From the NCBI RefSeq assembly GCF_003258295.1, contig NZ_QKYN01000030.1, positions 1-34,836 on the forward strand: a DNA stretch of 34,836 bases, read 5' to 3'. Origin of the DNA: Streptacidiphilus pinicola. Its GTDB lineage: Bacteria > Actinomycetota > Actinomycetes > Streptomycetales > Streptomycetaceae. Position 1 is the first letter of the stretch. Each line of letters starts with the position of its first letter. Below, piece by piece: positions 1 to 6,935 of this stretch. Under the pieces are notes generated by a model. It was not told the origin of the DNA. It made no database searches and saw only the letters and a program-made list of their open reading frames with translations. A program made the translations under genes and the position numbers.

Positions 1-506
1 GGGGCGGTGCATCCGGCGTGGCCGCAGCCGCAGGGGCGGCTGCAGGCGCACGTGCAGGGGCGGGCGGCGCGGTTCCTGCGCTGTCCGGGCACCAGCCGCA
101 TCCGTCCGGGGGCGGCGGGCGGGGTATGCCGCCTGAGGTTCCGGTAGGCGTCGATGAGCCGATCGAGGTGGCCGAGGCACTGGTCGAGCTGCCCAGTGAT
201 CAAGTCGATCTCGGCTCCGAGCGCGGCCATCACCGTGGTCCCCCGTGAGAGGGCGGGGCGGCCTCCCGCGCCGAGGCGGGCCAGTTCGTCGCGTGCCTGT
301 CCGATCCGGCCGCGCAGCATATCGGCGAGGATGTCGGCGTCCCGGGCCATGTCGCAGATCAAGGTGGCCAGGGCCAGGTGGGCGGGAGATCCGCTCGCCT
401 GGGCGGTCAGGTCACGGCCGGTGGTGCCGAGCCGCTTGTGCAGGCGGTGCCTGCCCGGTTCGCGGATCGGGTCGGGACTCTCGGAGGGGTTCGTCGTGGC
501 AGTCAT
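1..506 (-). CDS. Hypothetical protein, partial (runs off left edge), Cys-rich C-terminal region
   Basis: The frame is open on the minus strand from an ATG at 504-506 to the window edge, so at least 168 codons are present and the stop is not seen. A GGAG lies about 9 bases upstream of the ATG. The middle part reads as a helical segment (HLALATLICDMARDADILAD, later LDQCLGHLDRLIDAYRNL). The last visible 20 residues are rich in cysteine, with the pattern C-x-C-x-C-x3-C-x-C-x2-A-x-C, which could bind metal. I do not recognise the family. It follows the 563-916 gene by 56 bp on the same strand and is probably cotranscribed with it. No function is assigned. Confidence 0.6.
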   Translation of the reverse strand, partial: MTATTNPSESPDPIREPGRHRLHKRLGTTGRDLTAQASGSPAHLALATLICDMARDADILADMLRGRIGQARDELARLGAGGRPALSRGTTVMAALGAEIDLITGQLDQCLGHLDRLIDAYRNLRRHTPPAAPGRMRLVPGQRRNRAARPCTCACSRPCGCGHAGCTA

Positions 507-562
507 CGCGAGTGCTCCATCTCTGTTGTGCGCGAGGGGTCTTGGGGTGCGGCGGCGCGGGG

Positions 563-916
563 TCAGGTCGTCTTCGGGCGCGGCAGGTCGGGGTGGACCG
601 GGCAGGGCGTCCAGTCGCCGGGCGGGGCGTCGAGGTCGAGGTCGGCGTCGATGCGGACCTGGTAGTGGCAGGCGCGCAGCATCCGGGCGGCGTTGGTGGC
701 CATGCGCTCCGCGACCCCGTCGGACAGGTCGTAGGGCAGGCGGCGGTAGCGCTGGTGGAAGTAGTCCTCGGTGATGAATCCGGCGCGCCGGAGCAGGAGG
801 CTGACCAGCGGGTCGTGGCCCTGGGCCGTGGTGCCGGTGCACTCATGTCGGCAGATGTTCACGACCGGCTCGTCAGGGCGGGCCATCGTGGGACCGTCTT
901 CATCCAGGTGGTCCAT
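563..916 (-). CDS. Hypothetical protein (117 aa)
   Basis: The ATG at 914-916 is preceded by a clear GGGAG ribosome-binding site (on the complementary strand of 917-930), which supports this start over the internal Met at residue 11. The protein is soluble, with no signal peptide or membrane segment. It has a Cys/His-containing stretch near residues 22-26 (CRHEC) and a segment FITEDYFHQRYRRLPYDL, then a helix-rich region (ERMATNAARMLRACHYQV). The style is that of small Streptomyces accessory proteins, but I cannot name the family. It probably forms an operon with the partial gene at 1-506. The long upstream region 917-1629 probably carries its promoter. Confidence 0.7.
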   Translation of the reverse strand: MDHLDEDGPTMARPDEPVVNICRHECTGTTAQGHDPLVSLLLRRAGFITEDYFHQRYRRLPYDLSDGVAERMATNAARMLRACHYQVRIDADLDLDAPPGDWTPCPVHPDLPRPKTT

Positions 917-980
917 TCACGTCTCCCTTTATCGGGCCCGGATTTCGGGCGCACTTCTCCCCGGGCGGAGTTCTCCTGGG

Positions 981-1107
981 GAATTCGCGGCGTTTCTTGC
1001 TTTTCGCCGCCGCCCGGTTTTCCCGGGCACATTTAGAAGGTAGCTCGACGTCGGCCGACGAGTCGAGCCGGAATGGGGCTTTGAAATGCTGGAATTTCCG
1101 CGAATTC
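981..1107. repeat. 10-bp inverted repeat GAATTCGCGG / CCGCGAATTC
   Basis: A perfect 10-bp inverted repeat has arms at 981-990 and 1098-1107, spaced 107 bp apart. The dyad at 1043-1068 lies between the arms. Function unknown. Confidence 0.6.
1043..1068. repeat. Inverted repeat GCTCGAC...GTCGAGC
   Basis: Arms at 1043-1049 and 1062-1068 flank a central perfect palindrome CGTCGGCCGACG. It may be a protein-binding dyad or an extruding hairpin in the gene-free region. Confidence 0.55.
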
Positions 1108-1131
1108 ACGACGCCTTGTGTCGTGCAATTC
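1102..1131. repeat. Stem-loop GAATTCACGAC / GTCGTGCAATTC
   Basis: The stem is CACGAC (1107-1112) with GTCGTG (1120-1125), extended by GAATT/AATTC with a single bulged C at 1126. The loop is 7 nt. A second stem-loop follows within 6 bp. Confidence 0.6.
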
Positions 1132-1136
1132 GGATT

Positions 1137-1154
1137 CGACGACCGAAGTCGTCG
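1137..1154. repeat. Perfect stem-loop CGACGAC-CGAA-GTCGTCG
   Basis: A 7-bp perfect stem (1137-1143 with 1148-1154) closes a CGAA tetraloop. It is in tandem with the 1102-1131 hairpin. Confidence 0.65.
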
Positions 1155-1254
1155 CGTGGTCGCCGTGCTGCGACGCGATCGCAGGCGCGCCCGCCCGTCA
1201 GCGTGTTTCGGGCAGCAGGCGCATCAGGCCCGCCTGCGCGCCCCCCGCGCGTGG

Positions 1255-1266
1255 CCACACGTGTGG
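1255..1266. repeat. 12-bp perfect palindrome CCACACGTGTGG
   Basis: A perfect dyad around a CACGTG core, within the GC-rich part of the gene-free region. It could be an operator; no regulator can be assigned. Confidence 0.5.
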
Positions 1267-1479
1267 GCCCGCGCCTCTGCGCCGCCCGCGCCCCGGCCAG
1301 GCGGGCGCTCTCACCTGCGCATGCCGGCGGTCGGCACCGTCTCGCCGGCTGGCCAGAAGCAAGGGCGAGGGAGGGAGAGGGGAGTGAGCACGGTGAGGCG
1401 AGGAGAAGCGCACCTGCCGGGCCGGGCGGGCCGCCACGCGCGAAGACCGGGGGTTACAGGCTCCCCGGGTATGGAGTCG

Positions 1480-1507
1480 GGGCACCTCCGGAACCGGAGG
1501 AATGCCC
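1480..1507. terminator. Strong hairpin, probable tad operon terminator
   Basis: CCTCCGG (1485-1491) and CCGGAGG (1494-1500) form a 7-bp perfect stem with an AA loop. The stem is extended by GGGCA/TGCCC (1480-1484, 1503-1507) across a small AA bulge. It lies about 120 bp beyond the stop of the last tad gene (1630, minus strand). There is no clear U-tract, as is common for actinobacterial terminators, so the role is inferred from position and stability. Confidence 0.45.
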
Positions 1508-1534
1508 TGTGACCTGCGCTTATACGCCCGGTGG

Positions 1535-1573
1535 GGGTATCCCGTCTGTAATTGGACGGGGTCGGGGATACCC
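1535..1573. promoter_or_regulatory. Paired operator-like sites GGGTATCCC / GGGATACCC
   Basis: Two perfect reverse-complement 9-mers sit at 1535-1543 and 1565-1573, 30 bp centre to centre (about three helical turns). Each is itself near-palindromic (GGG-TAT-CCC). A similar GTATnC/GnATAC pair with 30-bp spacing sits upstream of the tad operon (12364-12403). This suggests binding by a dimeric regulator on one DNA face, which is inference. Confidence 0.4.
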
Positions 1574-1629
1574 ATGGTGGACGGGGATGATTGGACAGGG
1601 TGTGGGACTTCGCCAATCGCGGATTTGGT

Positions 1630-4377
1630 TCAGCCGGAGGAGCGCTGGCTCGAGGCGCGGCCGGGCGCCGGATGACGCGTCCGCAGCAGGTCATCGAAGG
1701 CGCGGATGGTCGCCGGCGTCGGGTGCGCGTCGATCGCCTTCAGCGCCTGGACCAGCAGGTCCCTGGTGCGCCTGACCGCGGCGAGGTTGCCCGTGCGCAC
1801 GTGGAGCTGCGCCTGCTCCAGGTAGAGGGCCTCATCCGTTGGCGCGAGAGCGATGGCCTGCTGGAGGTGGGTCAGGGCCTGATCGATTCCGTCCGCGGTG
1901 CGAGCCAGCTCGGCGTGCACGGCGACGGCCTGGATGCGCGCGTGTTCGCGGTGCGCGTCGATCCAGCCGAAGGCACTACCCGCGCACAGCTCGCCCGAAT
2001 AGAGGCGGACCGCTTCCTCGCGTGCTCGGCGGCGCTGCTCGCGGTCCGCAGCCGTGTTCGCCTCGCGCAGCGCATGGTGGAAAGCGGCGACGTCGGTGGC
2101 GAACTGACGGGAGTCCAGGCGCCAGCGGCCGTTTCCGTCGCTGAGGATCAGCTGGGCGCCGGGTCCCGTGCCGAGGGCTTCGCGCAGCCTGCTGCGCGCG
2201 TTGCTGGAGGTCCGGTGGAAGGTCTCCTTGGCGCTGGTGGGGTCGCGCTCGGGCCACAGGTCCTGCCAGATGTTCTCGCCCAGGACGCCTTCGTCGTGGA
2301 CGGCCAGGTACGCGAGGAGCTCGCCGATCTTGCCCCGTGACAGACCCGTGTGGACTTCGCCGAGGACCGCCACGCTGAACGTGCCGAACAGCGAGACCGC
2401 GACTGAGGCACTGGCTGGTACGGGCGGATCGAGGACCTGGCAGGCGGCCTTCGGCTGAGCGGAGGGTCGGCTGCTTTCCGGTGCCGCCACAATCGGCACA
2501 CTGGGCGCGGGAATTTGCCTGTCGTACCCGGCGGAATCTGGCTTGTCTGCATTCGTCGAGGAGTCGACCGTAGCGCTTTCCGTGACCGTAATGCCCTGCG
2601 CATCGGGCGATGGAATTGTGTCGCCTTCCGTGCCCGCTGCAGGGGTGATTGATTCTGGTTCCTCGGCTGACTCGTCCGGGCTTCCGTCCCCGGATTCCTC
2701 GGACATCTCATCGGCATCGTGCAGGAGTCGCGTCACCGCGTGGGCGCCTTCGACCCGCAGATGGAAGAAGCGCAAGCCGGCCCGGTCACTGTCGTGCAGG
2801 CGGGCGGTGCCGTCGTGGTGGACCTCAACGGTGACGGCTTCGCCGATCGCACGGTGGAGCAGGACAGCGGACACGCCCACGTCGGCGCCGACTTCCAGCA
2901 TGGCCAGCAGCCGGCGGTGCTGAGCCGGCGGAACCTGGCTGGTGATCAGATAGGTGGGCGGCACCGGTTCGCCGGGAGGCAGGGCGTCTCGGTCGCGGAT
3001 GCGGCCCAGCAGGATCTCTTCGACGCGGGCCAGCGCGGCGCCTACATTCTGCGCGGCGTGGACGCGGTCGGCGAGCCCTCCGGGCACGGCGTGGGCGCCA
3101 GTCAGTTGCTGGAGGTCGTCGACCGTGGTGATGACGTGTGCGCCGGACTGCTCAGGCACGACGAGGACGTGGAGGAGAAGCGCCCGGATGGCGTCCTCGG
3201 CGCCGGGCCCCGCGAGGGAAAGGACGTGCAACGGCTGGTCGTTCAGCAGATCGTCCAGAGTGAGCTGCTTCCCGGACTGGTCCGCGATCGGCAGGCCTGA
3301 CTCGGGACCGTCCTCGGGTGCGAGCGGTTCTTGGCCTTGGAGGGTGCGCAGATCGGCGAGCAGCGGATGGTGCTCGGGGCGCTGCTTCACCTCTTCTAGC
3401 GAGGGAAGGGGACGGCCGGCGGGCGCGTGGACGGGGCGGCGGCGCATCACCTGCAGCGCGGTCACGCCCAGGGCTGCGGCCAGGGCGAGGGACACGTATC
3501 CGGCGTCGCGCGGCAGCCGCAACCCCGCCGTGTGCCGGCCGACTGTTCGGGCGGACGCAGACGCGGAGGGGGCCGGCGGTGGTGCGGTTGCACCTGTTCC
3601 TTCCGCTCCGTGTGTGCGGGCGCCGCCGGGGTCTGACGGGCTGGAAGGCTGAGGCGTGGGGCGGGAGGCGACGTCGTGCTGGGTGGGGAGTTGGAGACTC
3701 CAGCCTGGGTAGATGAGGTTCGGGTTCTGGAACCTGCGGCCATCCGTCTCGGTGTCGTCCTGGTTGAGCGCGTAGATCTCCGGCCAGCGCAGGGGATCGC
3801 CCAAGTGCGACTGCGCCAGCTGCCAGAGCGTGTCACCAGACTTCACACCCACCGTGTTCGGGCTCGCGGCGTTCTGCCCGGGATGCAGTGGCGCCGTGGC
3901 GGCAGCTGGCGCGGGGTTGATGGAGCCGTCTTGAGTAGGTGCGCTGGCGGCGGGCGTGCGGGTGGCGGTGAGCAGGGCAATGAGGATCCCGCCGATCAGC
4001 AGCGAGCCGAGCGTGCGGCGCGCCGTGACGAGCGCGAGGCCCGTCGAGCCGCGCAGCGCGGAGAGGTGGCGCAACGCCCAGACCACTTCGAGCAGGACGC
4101 TGGCGGTCAGCACAGCCCAGGTGATCCACCCGGCAAGCGCGAGGACCGCGAACAGCAGCCGGTCGTCGACCGGCTGCTCCGCCGTGGCGATGACCTCCGA
4201 CGGGCCGGGCAGGTGATTCCCGAGCGCGGTGGACAGCTGCGGTGTGCCGATGAGCAGCGTAGGCAAGGCCGTCAGCAGTCCAGCGACGAAGACCGCCTGG
4301 ACAGCCGCGGACAACGCCGATGGCAGGCGCCCGGCACGGCGGAGCGCTAGGCGCTGGGGGCGACGCGGTTGGTTCAC
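1630..4377 (-). CDS. Membrane-anchored LysM / SARP-type (BTAD) regulator of the tad locus
   Basis: The protein has 915 aa. The N-terminus carries three hydrophobic segments (about residues 22-44, 74-100, 122-140). A LysM motif follows at about 177-231 (GVKSGDTLWQLAQSHLGDP through NLIYPGWSLQLP), then a Ser/Pro/Ala-rich stretch and a fourth membrane segment (293-311). The long cytoplasmic part ends in a winged-helix DNA-binding domain (661-760, starting VSLFGTFSVAVLG) and a helical bacterial transcriptional activator domain (762-905). LysM binds peptidoglycan, while SARP/BTAD domains activate transcription. A protein joining both through membrane segments could sense the wall or pilus assembly and control the operon. 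It is the last gene of the operon and overlaps the preceding TadG-like gene by 4 bp (ATGA). The domain calls are secure; the regulatory role is inferred. Confidence 0.85.
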   Translation of the reverse strand: MNQPRRPQRLALRRAGRLPSALSAAVQAVFVAGLLTALPTLLIGTPQLSTALGNHLPGPSEVIATAEQPVDDRLLFAVLALAGWITWAVLTASVLLEVVWALRHLSALRGSTGLALVTARRTLGSLLIGGILIALLTATRTPAASAPTQDGSINPAPAAATAPLHPGQNAASPNTVGVKSGDTLWQLAQSHLGDPLRWPEIYALNQDDTETDGRRFQNPNLIYPGWSLQLPTQHDVASRPTPQPSSPSDPGGARTHGAEGTGATAPPPAPSASASARTVGRHTAGLRLPRDAGYVSLALAAALGVTALQVMRRRPVHAPAGRPLPSLEEVKQRPEHHPLLADLRTLQGQEPLAPEDGPESGLPIADQSGKQLTLDDLLNDQPLHVLSLAGPGAEDAIRALLLHVLVVPEQSGAHVITTVDDLQQLTGAHAVPGGLADRVHAAQNVGAALARVEEILLGRIRDRDALPPGEPVPPTYLITSQVPPAQHRRLLAMLEVGADVGVSAVLLHRAIGEAVTVEVHHDGTARLHDSDRAGLRFFHLRVEGAHAVTRLLHDADEMSEESGDGSPDESAEEPESITPAAGTEGDTIPSPDAQGITVTESATVDSSTNADKPDSAGYDRQIPAPSVPIVAAPESSRPSAQPKAACQVLDPPVPASASVAVSLFGTFSVAVLGEVHTGLSRGKIGELLAYLAVHDEGVLGENIWQDLWPERDPTSAKETFHRTSSNARSRLREALGTGPGAQLILSDGNGRWRLDSRQFATDVAAFHHALREANTAADREQRRRAREEAVRLYSGELCAGSAFGWIDAHREHARIQAVAVHAELARTADGIDQALTHLQQAIALAPTDEALYLEQAQLHVRTGNLAAVRRTRDLLVQALKAIDAHPTPATIRAFDDLLRTRHPAPGRASSQRSSG

Positions 4378-4820
4378 GGTGCGCTCTGTTCCGCGTGGGC
4401 GGTGGTGCCGGCGTGGACGGTCAGGCTGGTGATGCCGACCAGGGTGAGCAGGTGGGTGGACACGGTTTGGGTGACGGACACCGACACGGTGTCCGCGCCG
4501 ACCGTGACGGTCCCAGGGACGCCGACCCGGGCGAGGTAGGCACGGGCGTCTTGTGCTGCGCCGTCAGGGAGTAGCCGCACGGTCCCGCTGGACCGTAGAG
4601 CGCTGAGGTCCAGGGCCTGGGCGCCGGCGCGGGCGGCGTCCTGTGCTTCGCCAAGCGCCTGCACCTTCGCGGCCAGCGCCTGGCCGAGGTCGGCCGTGAT
4701 GCCGAGGAAGAGCAGCAGCCCGGTGAGTACGACGACGGTGAACGCGGTCACCGAACCCTCATCCGGCCTGGGGTCGCACGGCTCGTGATGCTGTCGCCGC
4801 GCCAGCACGTAAGGCCGCAC
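4374..4820 (-). CDS. TadG-like pilus assembly protein
   Basis: The protein has 148 aa. The GTG start at 4818-4820 abuts the TAG stop of the upstream TadE-like gene. After a basic, Pro-rich leader comes a TadE/TadG-type N-terminal segment, DEGSVTAFTVVVL, and a single membrane helix (TGLLLFLGITADLG). A short extracellular domain ends in beta-like repeats (TVTVGADTVSVSVTQTV). The leader keeps the Gly of a prepilin-peptidase-like site, but the usual Glu at +5 is replaced by Phe, as is typical of TadG-like subunits. It probably acts as a minor pilus or anchoring subunit on the outside of the membrane. Alternative start: GTG at codon 5. Confidence 0.75.
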   Translation of the reverse strand: MRPYVLARRQHHEPCDPRPDEGSVTAFTVVVLTGLLLFLGITADLGQALAAKVQALGEAQDAARAGAQALDLSALRSSGTVRLLPDGAAQDARAYLARVGVPGTVTVGADTVSVSVTQTVSTHLLTLVGITSLTVHAGTTAHAEQSAP

Positions 4821-5309
4821 CTACGGCCTCCCGTCAGAGACGTACTCGTAGGAGTCGACGGGCACCGAAGCCGTCGACCGGGACACACGACTGCCCGGAA
4901 GCGGAAGCCCGAGGTCGGACAGCTCAGTGGTGCAGGCGACTGTGACCGTCACCTCACCGCCCGCCGTGAAACGGCTGGTGTCCGTTGTGACGTTGAAGCC
5001 ATGGCACGCGCGCCCGGTCTCCTGCAGAGCCGTACGCGCGGTCTGGGTGGCGACCTGTTGTGCCTGCCCGGGCAGCCGCAGCAGGGATGCCGCTCGTGCC
5101 GCCTGCTGTGCGGCGGAGTCGACGTCCAGGCGGGCGTTGACCAGCCGCCCCAGCATGACGGCACAGAGCAGGAGCAGCACCAGGGTCGGGGCGAGCAGAA
5201 CGAGCTCGACGCTGGCTGAGCCGCGGTCACGCGGGCGGGGGGAGGCTGGTCGGTGCTTGGGCACGGGCGAGTCCTCGAAGGGGACGACGGGTGCGGAGGT
5301 GAGGGTCAC
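4821..5309 (-). CDS. TadE-like pseudopilin
   Basis: The protein has 162 aa. The start is a GTG at 5307-5309 overlapping the upstream stop as GTGA. The same frame is open further upstream, but that stretch is a shadow of the neighbouring pseudopilin gene. A basic leader ends in DRGSASVELVLLAPTLV: Gly, then Glu at +5, then a hydrophobic helix, which is the prepilin-peptidase substrate pattern. A periplasmic-side domain follows with two Cys (GRACHGF and VACTTEL) that could form a disulfide. Probably a minor pilin that helps initiate or anchor the Flp pilus. Translationally coupled to the TadE-like gene upstream. Confidence 0.8.
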   Translation of the reverse strand: MTLTSAPVVPFEDSPVPKHRPASPRPRDRGSASVELVLLAPTLVLLLLCAVMLGRLVNARLDVDSAAQQAARAASLLRLPGQAQQVATQTARTALQETGRACHGFNVTTDTSRFTAGGEVTVTVACTTELSDLGLPLPGSRVSRSTASVPVDSYEYVSDGRP

Positions 5310-5749
5310 GGCGCCGACGCCGGCGCCGTGACGCGTTCGACGGGACCGGCGGCGTGTGCGGTCACGGGCAGGTGCAGTCCCGGGAACACGCTCAGGACTT
5401 GGCCGTGGACCACGGCAGTCACCTGGTCCGATGTCCGGACCACCGTCAGTCGCGCGTGCTGCAGGACATCGCCCCCGAGTTGGGCAAGCGCTTGCGCTCC
5501 CGCACCGTTGCCGTCGGCCGCCGTGCCGTCCTCGGTTTGAGCCTGGGCGAGCGCGTTGGCAGCGGCGGCCTTGGCGATGTGCGACGCATGTTCCACCAGG
5601 GCGAACTGCACAATGCCCATGAGCAGCAGCATCAGCAAGACCATCGCGAGCGCGGTCTCGACCGTCGCCGAGCCCTCGTCCGCAAGTGACGTGTCCTCGG
5701 CTGACGGCGACGGCTGTGGTTGGTCGCCGCGGCGGTTGCGCTTCATCAC
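5306..5749 (-). CDS. TadE-like pseudopilin
   Basis: The protein has 147 aa. It opens with a charged leader, then DEGSATVETALAMVLLML: Gly with Glu at +5 and a long hydrophobic helix, the pattern of TadE-type pseudopilins processed by a prepilin peptidase. The helix runs to about residue 52 (LMGIVQFALVEHASHIAKAA). The rest is an Ala/Gln-rich small external domain with beta strands near the end. The first two codons are both ATG; the second (5744-5746) may be used instead. It lies 21 bp after the Flp-type pilin gene and overlaps the next TadE gene by 4 bp. Confidence 0.8.
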   Translation of the reverse strand: MMKRNRRGDQPQPSPSAEDTSLADEGSATVETALAMVLLMLLLMGIVQFALVEHASHIAKAAAANALAQAQTEDGTAADGNGAGAQALAQLGGDVLQHARLTVVRTSDQVTAVVHGQVLSVFPGLHLPVTAHAAGPVERVTAPASAP

Positions 5750-5770
5750 GGGTTCCTCGATCCGCCGCGG

Positions 5771-5959
5771 TCACAAGTTGATGCTGTTGACCTTGGCGAT
5801 GACCTTCGCGCTGATCACGCCGATGACAGTGATGGCGAGGATGACCAGCAAGGCGGTGACGATGACGGCCTCGGTGCTGTAGCCGTCGTCCCCGAGGTCG
5901 CGGAGACGGGCGGCGAGCACGCGCAGGCGGGCAGTGAGGCAGGCGAGTTCGTGGTGCAT
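5771..5959 (-). CDS. flp: Flp-type (type IVb) pilin, probable major pilus subunit
   Basis: The protein has 62 aa. A short leader with basic residues (TARLRVLAARLRDLGDDG) is followed by YSTEAVIVTALLVILAITV, a hydrophobic helix, and a short tail ending KVNSINL. This is the size and layout of Flp pilins: leader, processing Gly, acidic residue near the start of the helix, almost no external domain. The Glu sits at +4 after the Gly instead of the usual +5, so the exact cleavage point is uncertain. It lies between tadC and the TadE-like genes, where Flp pilins are found in Streptomyces tad loci. Confidence 0.75.
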   Translation of the reverse strand: MHHELACLTARLRVLAARLRDLGDDGYSTEAVIVTALLVILAITVIGVISAKVIAKVNSINL

Positions 5960-6044
5960 GGTGGTCCTGGTTCTTCGAACGTGGCGTGCAGGGAAGGAGA
6001 GTTCGGACTCTTCAGAGCGATTGCATGGCGTGGGCCAGTGAGGG

Positions 6045-6935
6045 TTAGGCGAGGATGCCGAGGAAGCCGGTCATCATCAGGGCGACGGGGATGGCCATCC
6101 GCTCGGTCGCGGAGGAGGCTGCTGCTTCGGCGTCCGCGAGCAGGTGCGCGCGCAACGAGGAGGCTTTGGCCATGAGGGTGTTGCGGACGCGGGCTCCTTC
6201 GCCGCCGGCGAGCGCGATCGAGCAGGCGAGCTCGTCCAGGTCGGTCACACCGAGGCGCAGGCCGAGGTCGCGGAGCCGGTCCCACGGCGGGGTGCGCGTG
6301 ATCTCGGCCTCCCGCAGGACGAGACGGAAGGCGTCGAAGGCTTCCCCTTCGCCTTCCGTGGCGGCATCGCGCAGTGCCTGCTCGACGCCCGCGCCTCCGG
6401 ACAGTGCGACGCCGGTCATGTCCAGCCAGGCTGAGAGTGCGTGGCGGACGGTGTGCCGCCACTCGGCGGCGGTGGAGCGCAGCGCGAAGTCAGGGGCGAA
6501 GAAGCCCGCGGCCGCGAGCAGCACAGCGAACCCGATTGGCACTGTCCAGCCCGGCTGGATGCCGAGGACGCTGACCGCGAGGCATAGCGGCCACGGGGTG
6601 ACCAGCCCGAGGAGCGCGGCCAGGGCCTTCTCCGCCAGATGACGCTCGGCCGGCTTACCCAGAGCCGCAAGATCCGCGCGCGCCTTCGGACCCGGCAGCC
6701 CGCAAGCCGCGAGGACGGGAGCCAGACGGGAGCCGAGCCTTCCGGCCCAGCCCTCCGCGATCCCCATGACCTGAGGGGACGTCACCGCCGCTTCACTGCT
6801 AGGTGCGGCGGGTGCTGGCGTGGTGAGGCGGGCGATCTCAACGCTGAGCGGGACACGCTGCGGACGTAGAGCGGTCACCGTGGTCCAGGCACCGCATCCG
6901 ACGGCGGCGGACAGAAGGAGTACGAGCATCGTCAT
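6045..6935 (-). CDS. tadC: TadC, inner-membrane platform protein (T2SSF domain)
   Basis: The protein has 296 aa. The ATG at 6933-6935 overlaps the tadB stop as ATGA. The frame is open far upstream, but that part is the shadow of tadB. There is an N-terminal membrane segment (TMLVLLLSAAVGCGAW), two hydrophobic segments around 107-150, and a T2SSF-type cytoplasmic helical domain (about 160-280, with SAWLDMTGVALSGGAGVEQAL and LACSIALAGGEGARVRNTL). It ends in a final membrane segment (AIPVALMMTGFLGILA). TadC pairs with TadB to form the platform that couples the TadA motor to pilin extrusion. Confidence 0.9.
   Translation of the reverse strand: MTMLVLLLSAAVGCGAWTTVTALRPQRVPLSVEIARLTTPAPAAPSSEAAVTSPQVMGIAEGWAGRLGSRLAPVLAACGLPGPKARADLAALGKPAERHLAEKALAALLGLVTPWPLCLAVSVLGIQPGWTVPIGFAVLLAAAGFFAPDFALRSTAAEWRHTVRHALSAWLDMTGVALSGGAGVEQALRDAATEGEGEAFDAFRLVLREAEITRTPPWDRLRDLGLRLGVTDLDELACSIALAGGEGARVRNTLMAKASSLRAHLLADAEAAASSATERMAIPVALMMTGFLGILA

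Larger units (their letters stand above)
917..1629. other. Gene-free region with many inverted repeats
   Basis: No reading frame in this 713-bp stretch looks coding. It lies between the stop of the tad operon (1630) and the start of the 563-916 gene, so it must hold the operon's terminator and the promoter of the small gene pair. It contains at least six inverted repeats, listed separately. 940-1140 is visibly richer in A+T than its surroundings, and 1200-1440 is extremely GC-rich. Confidence 0.7.
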
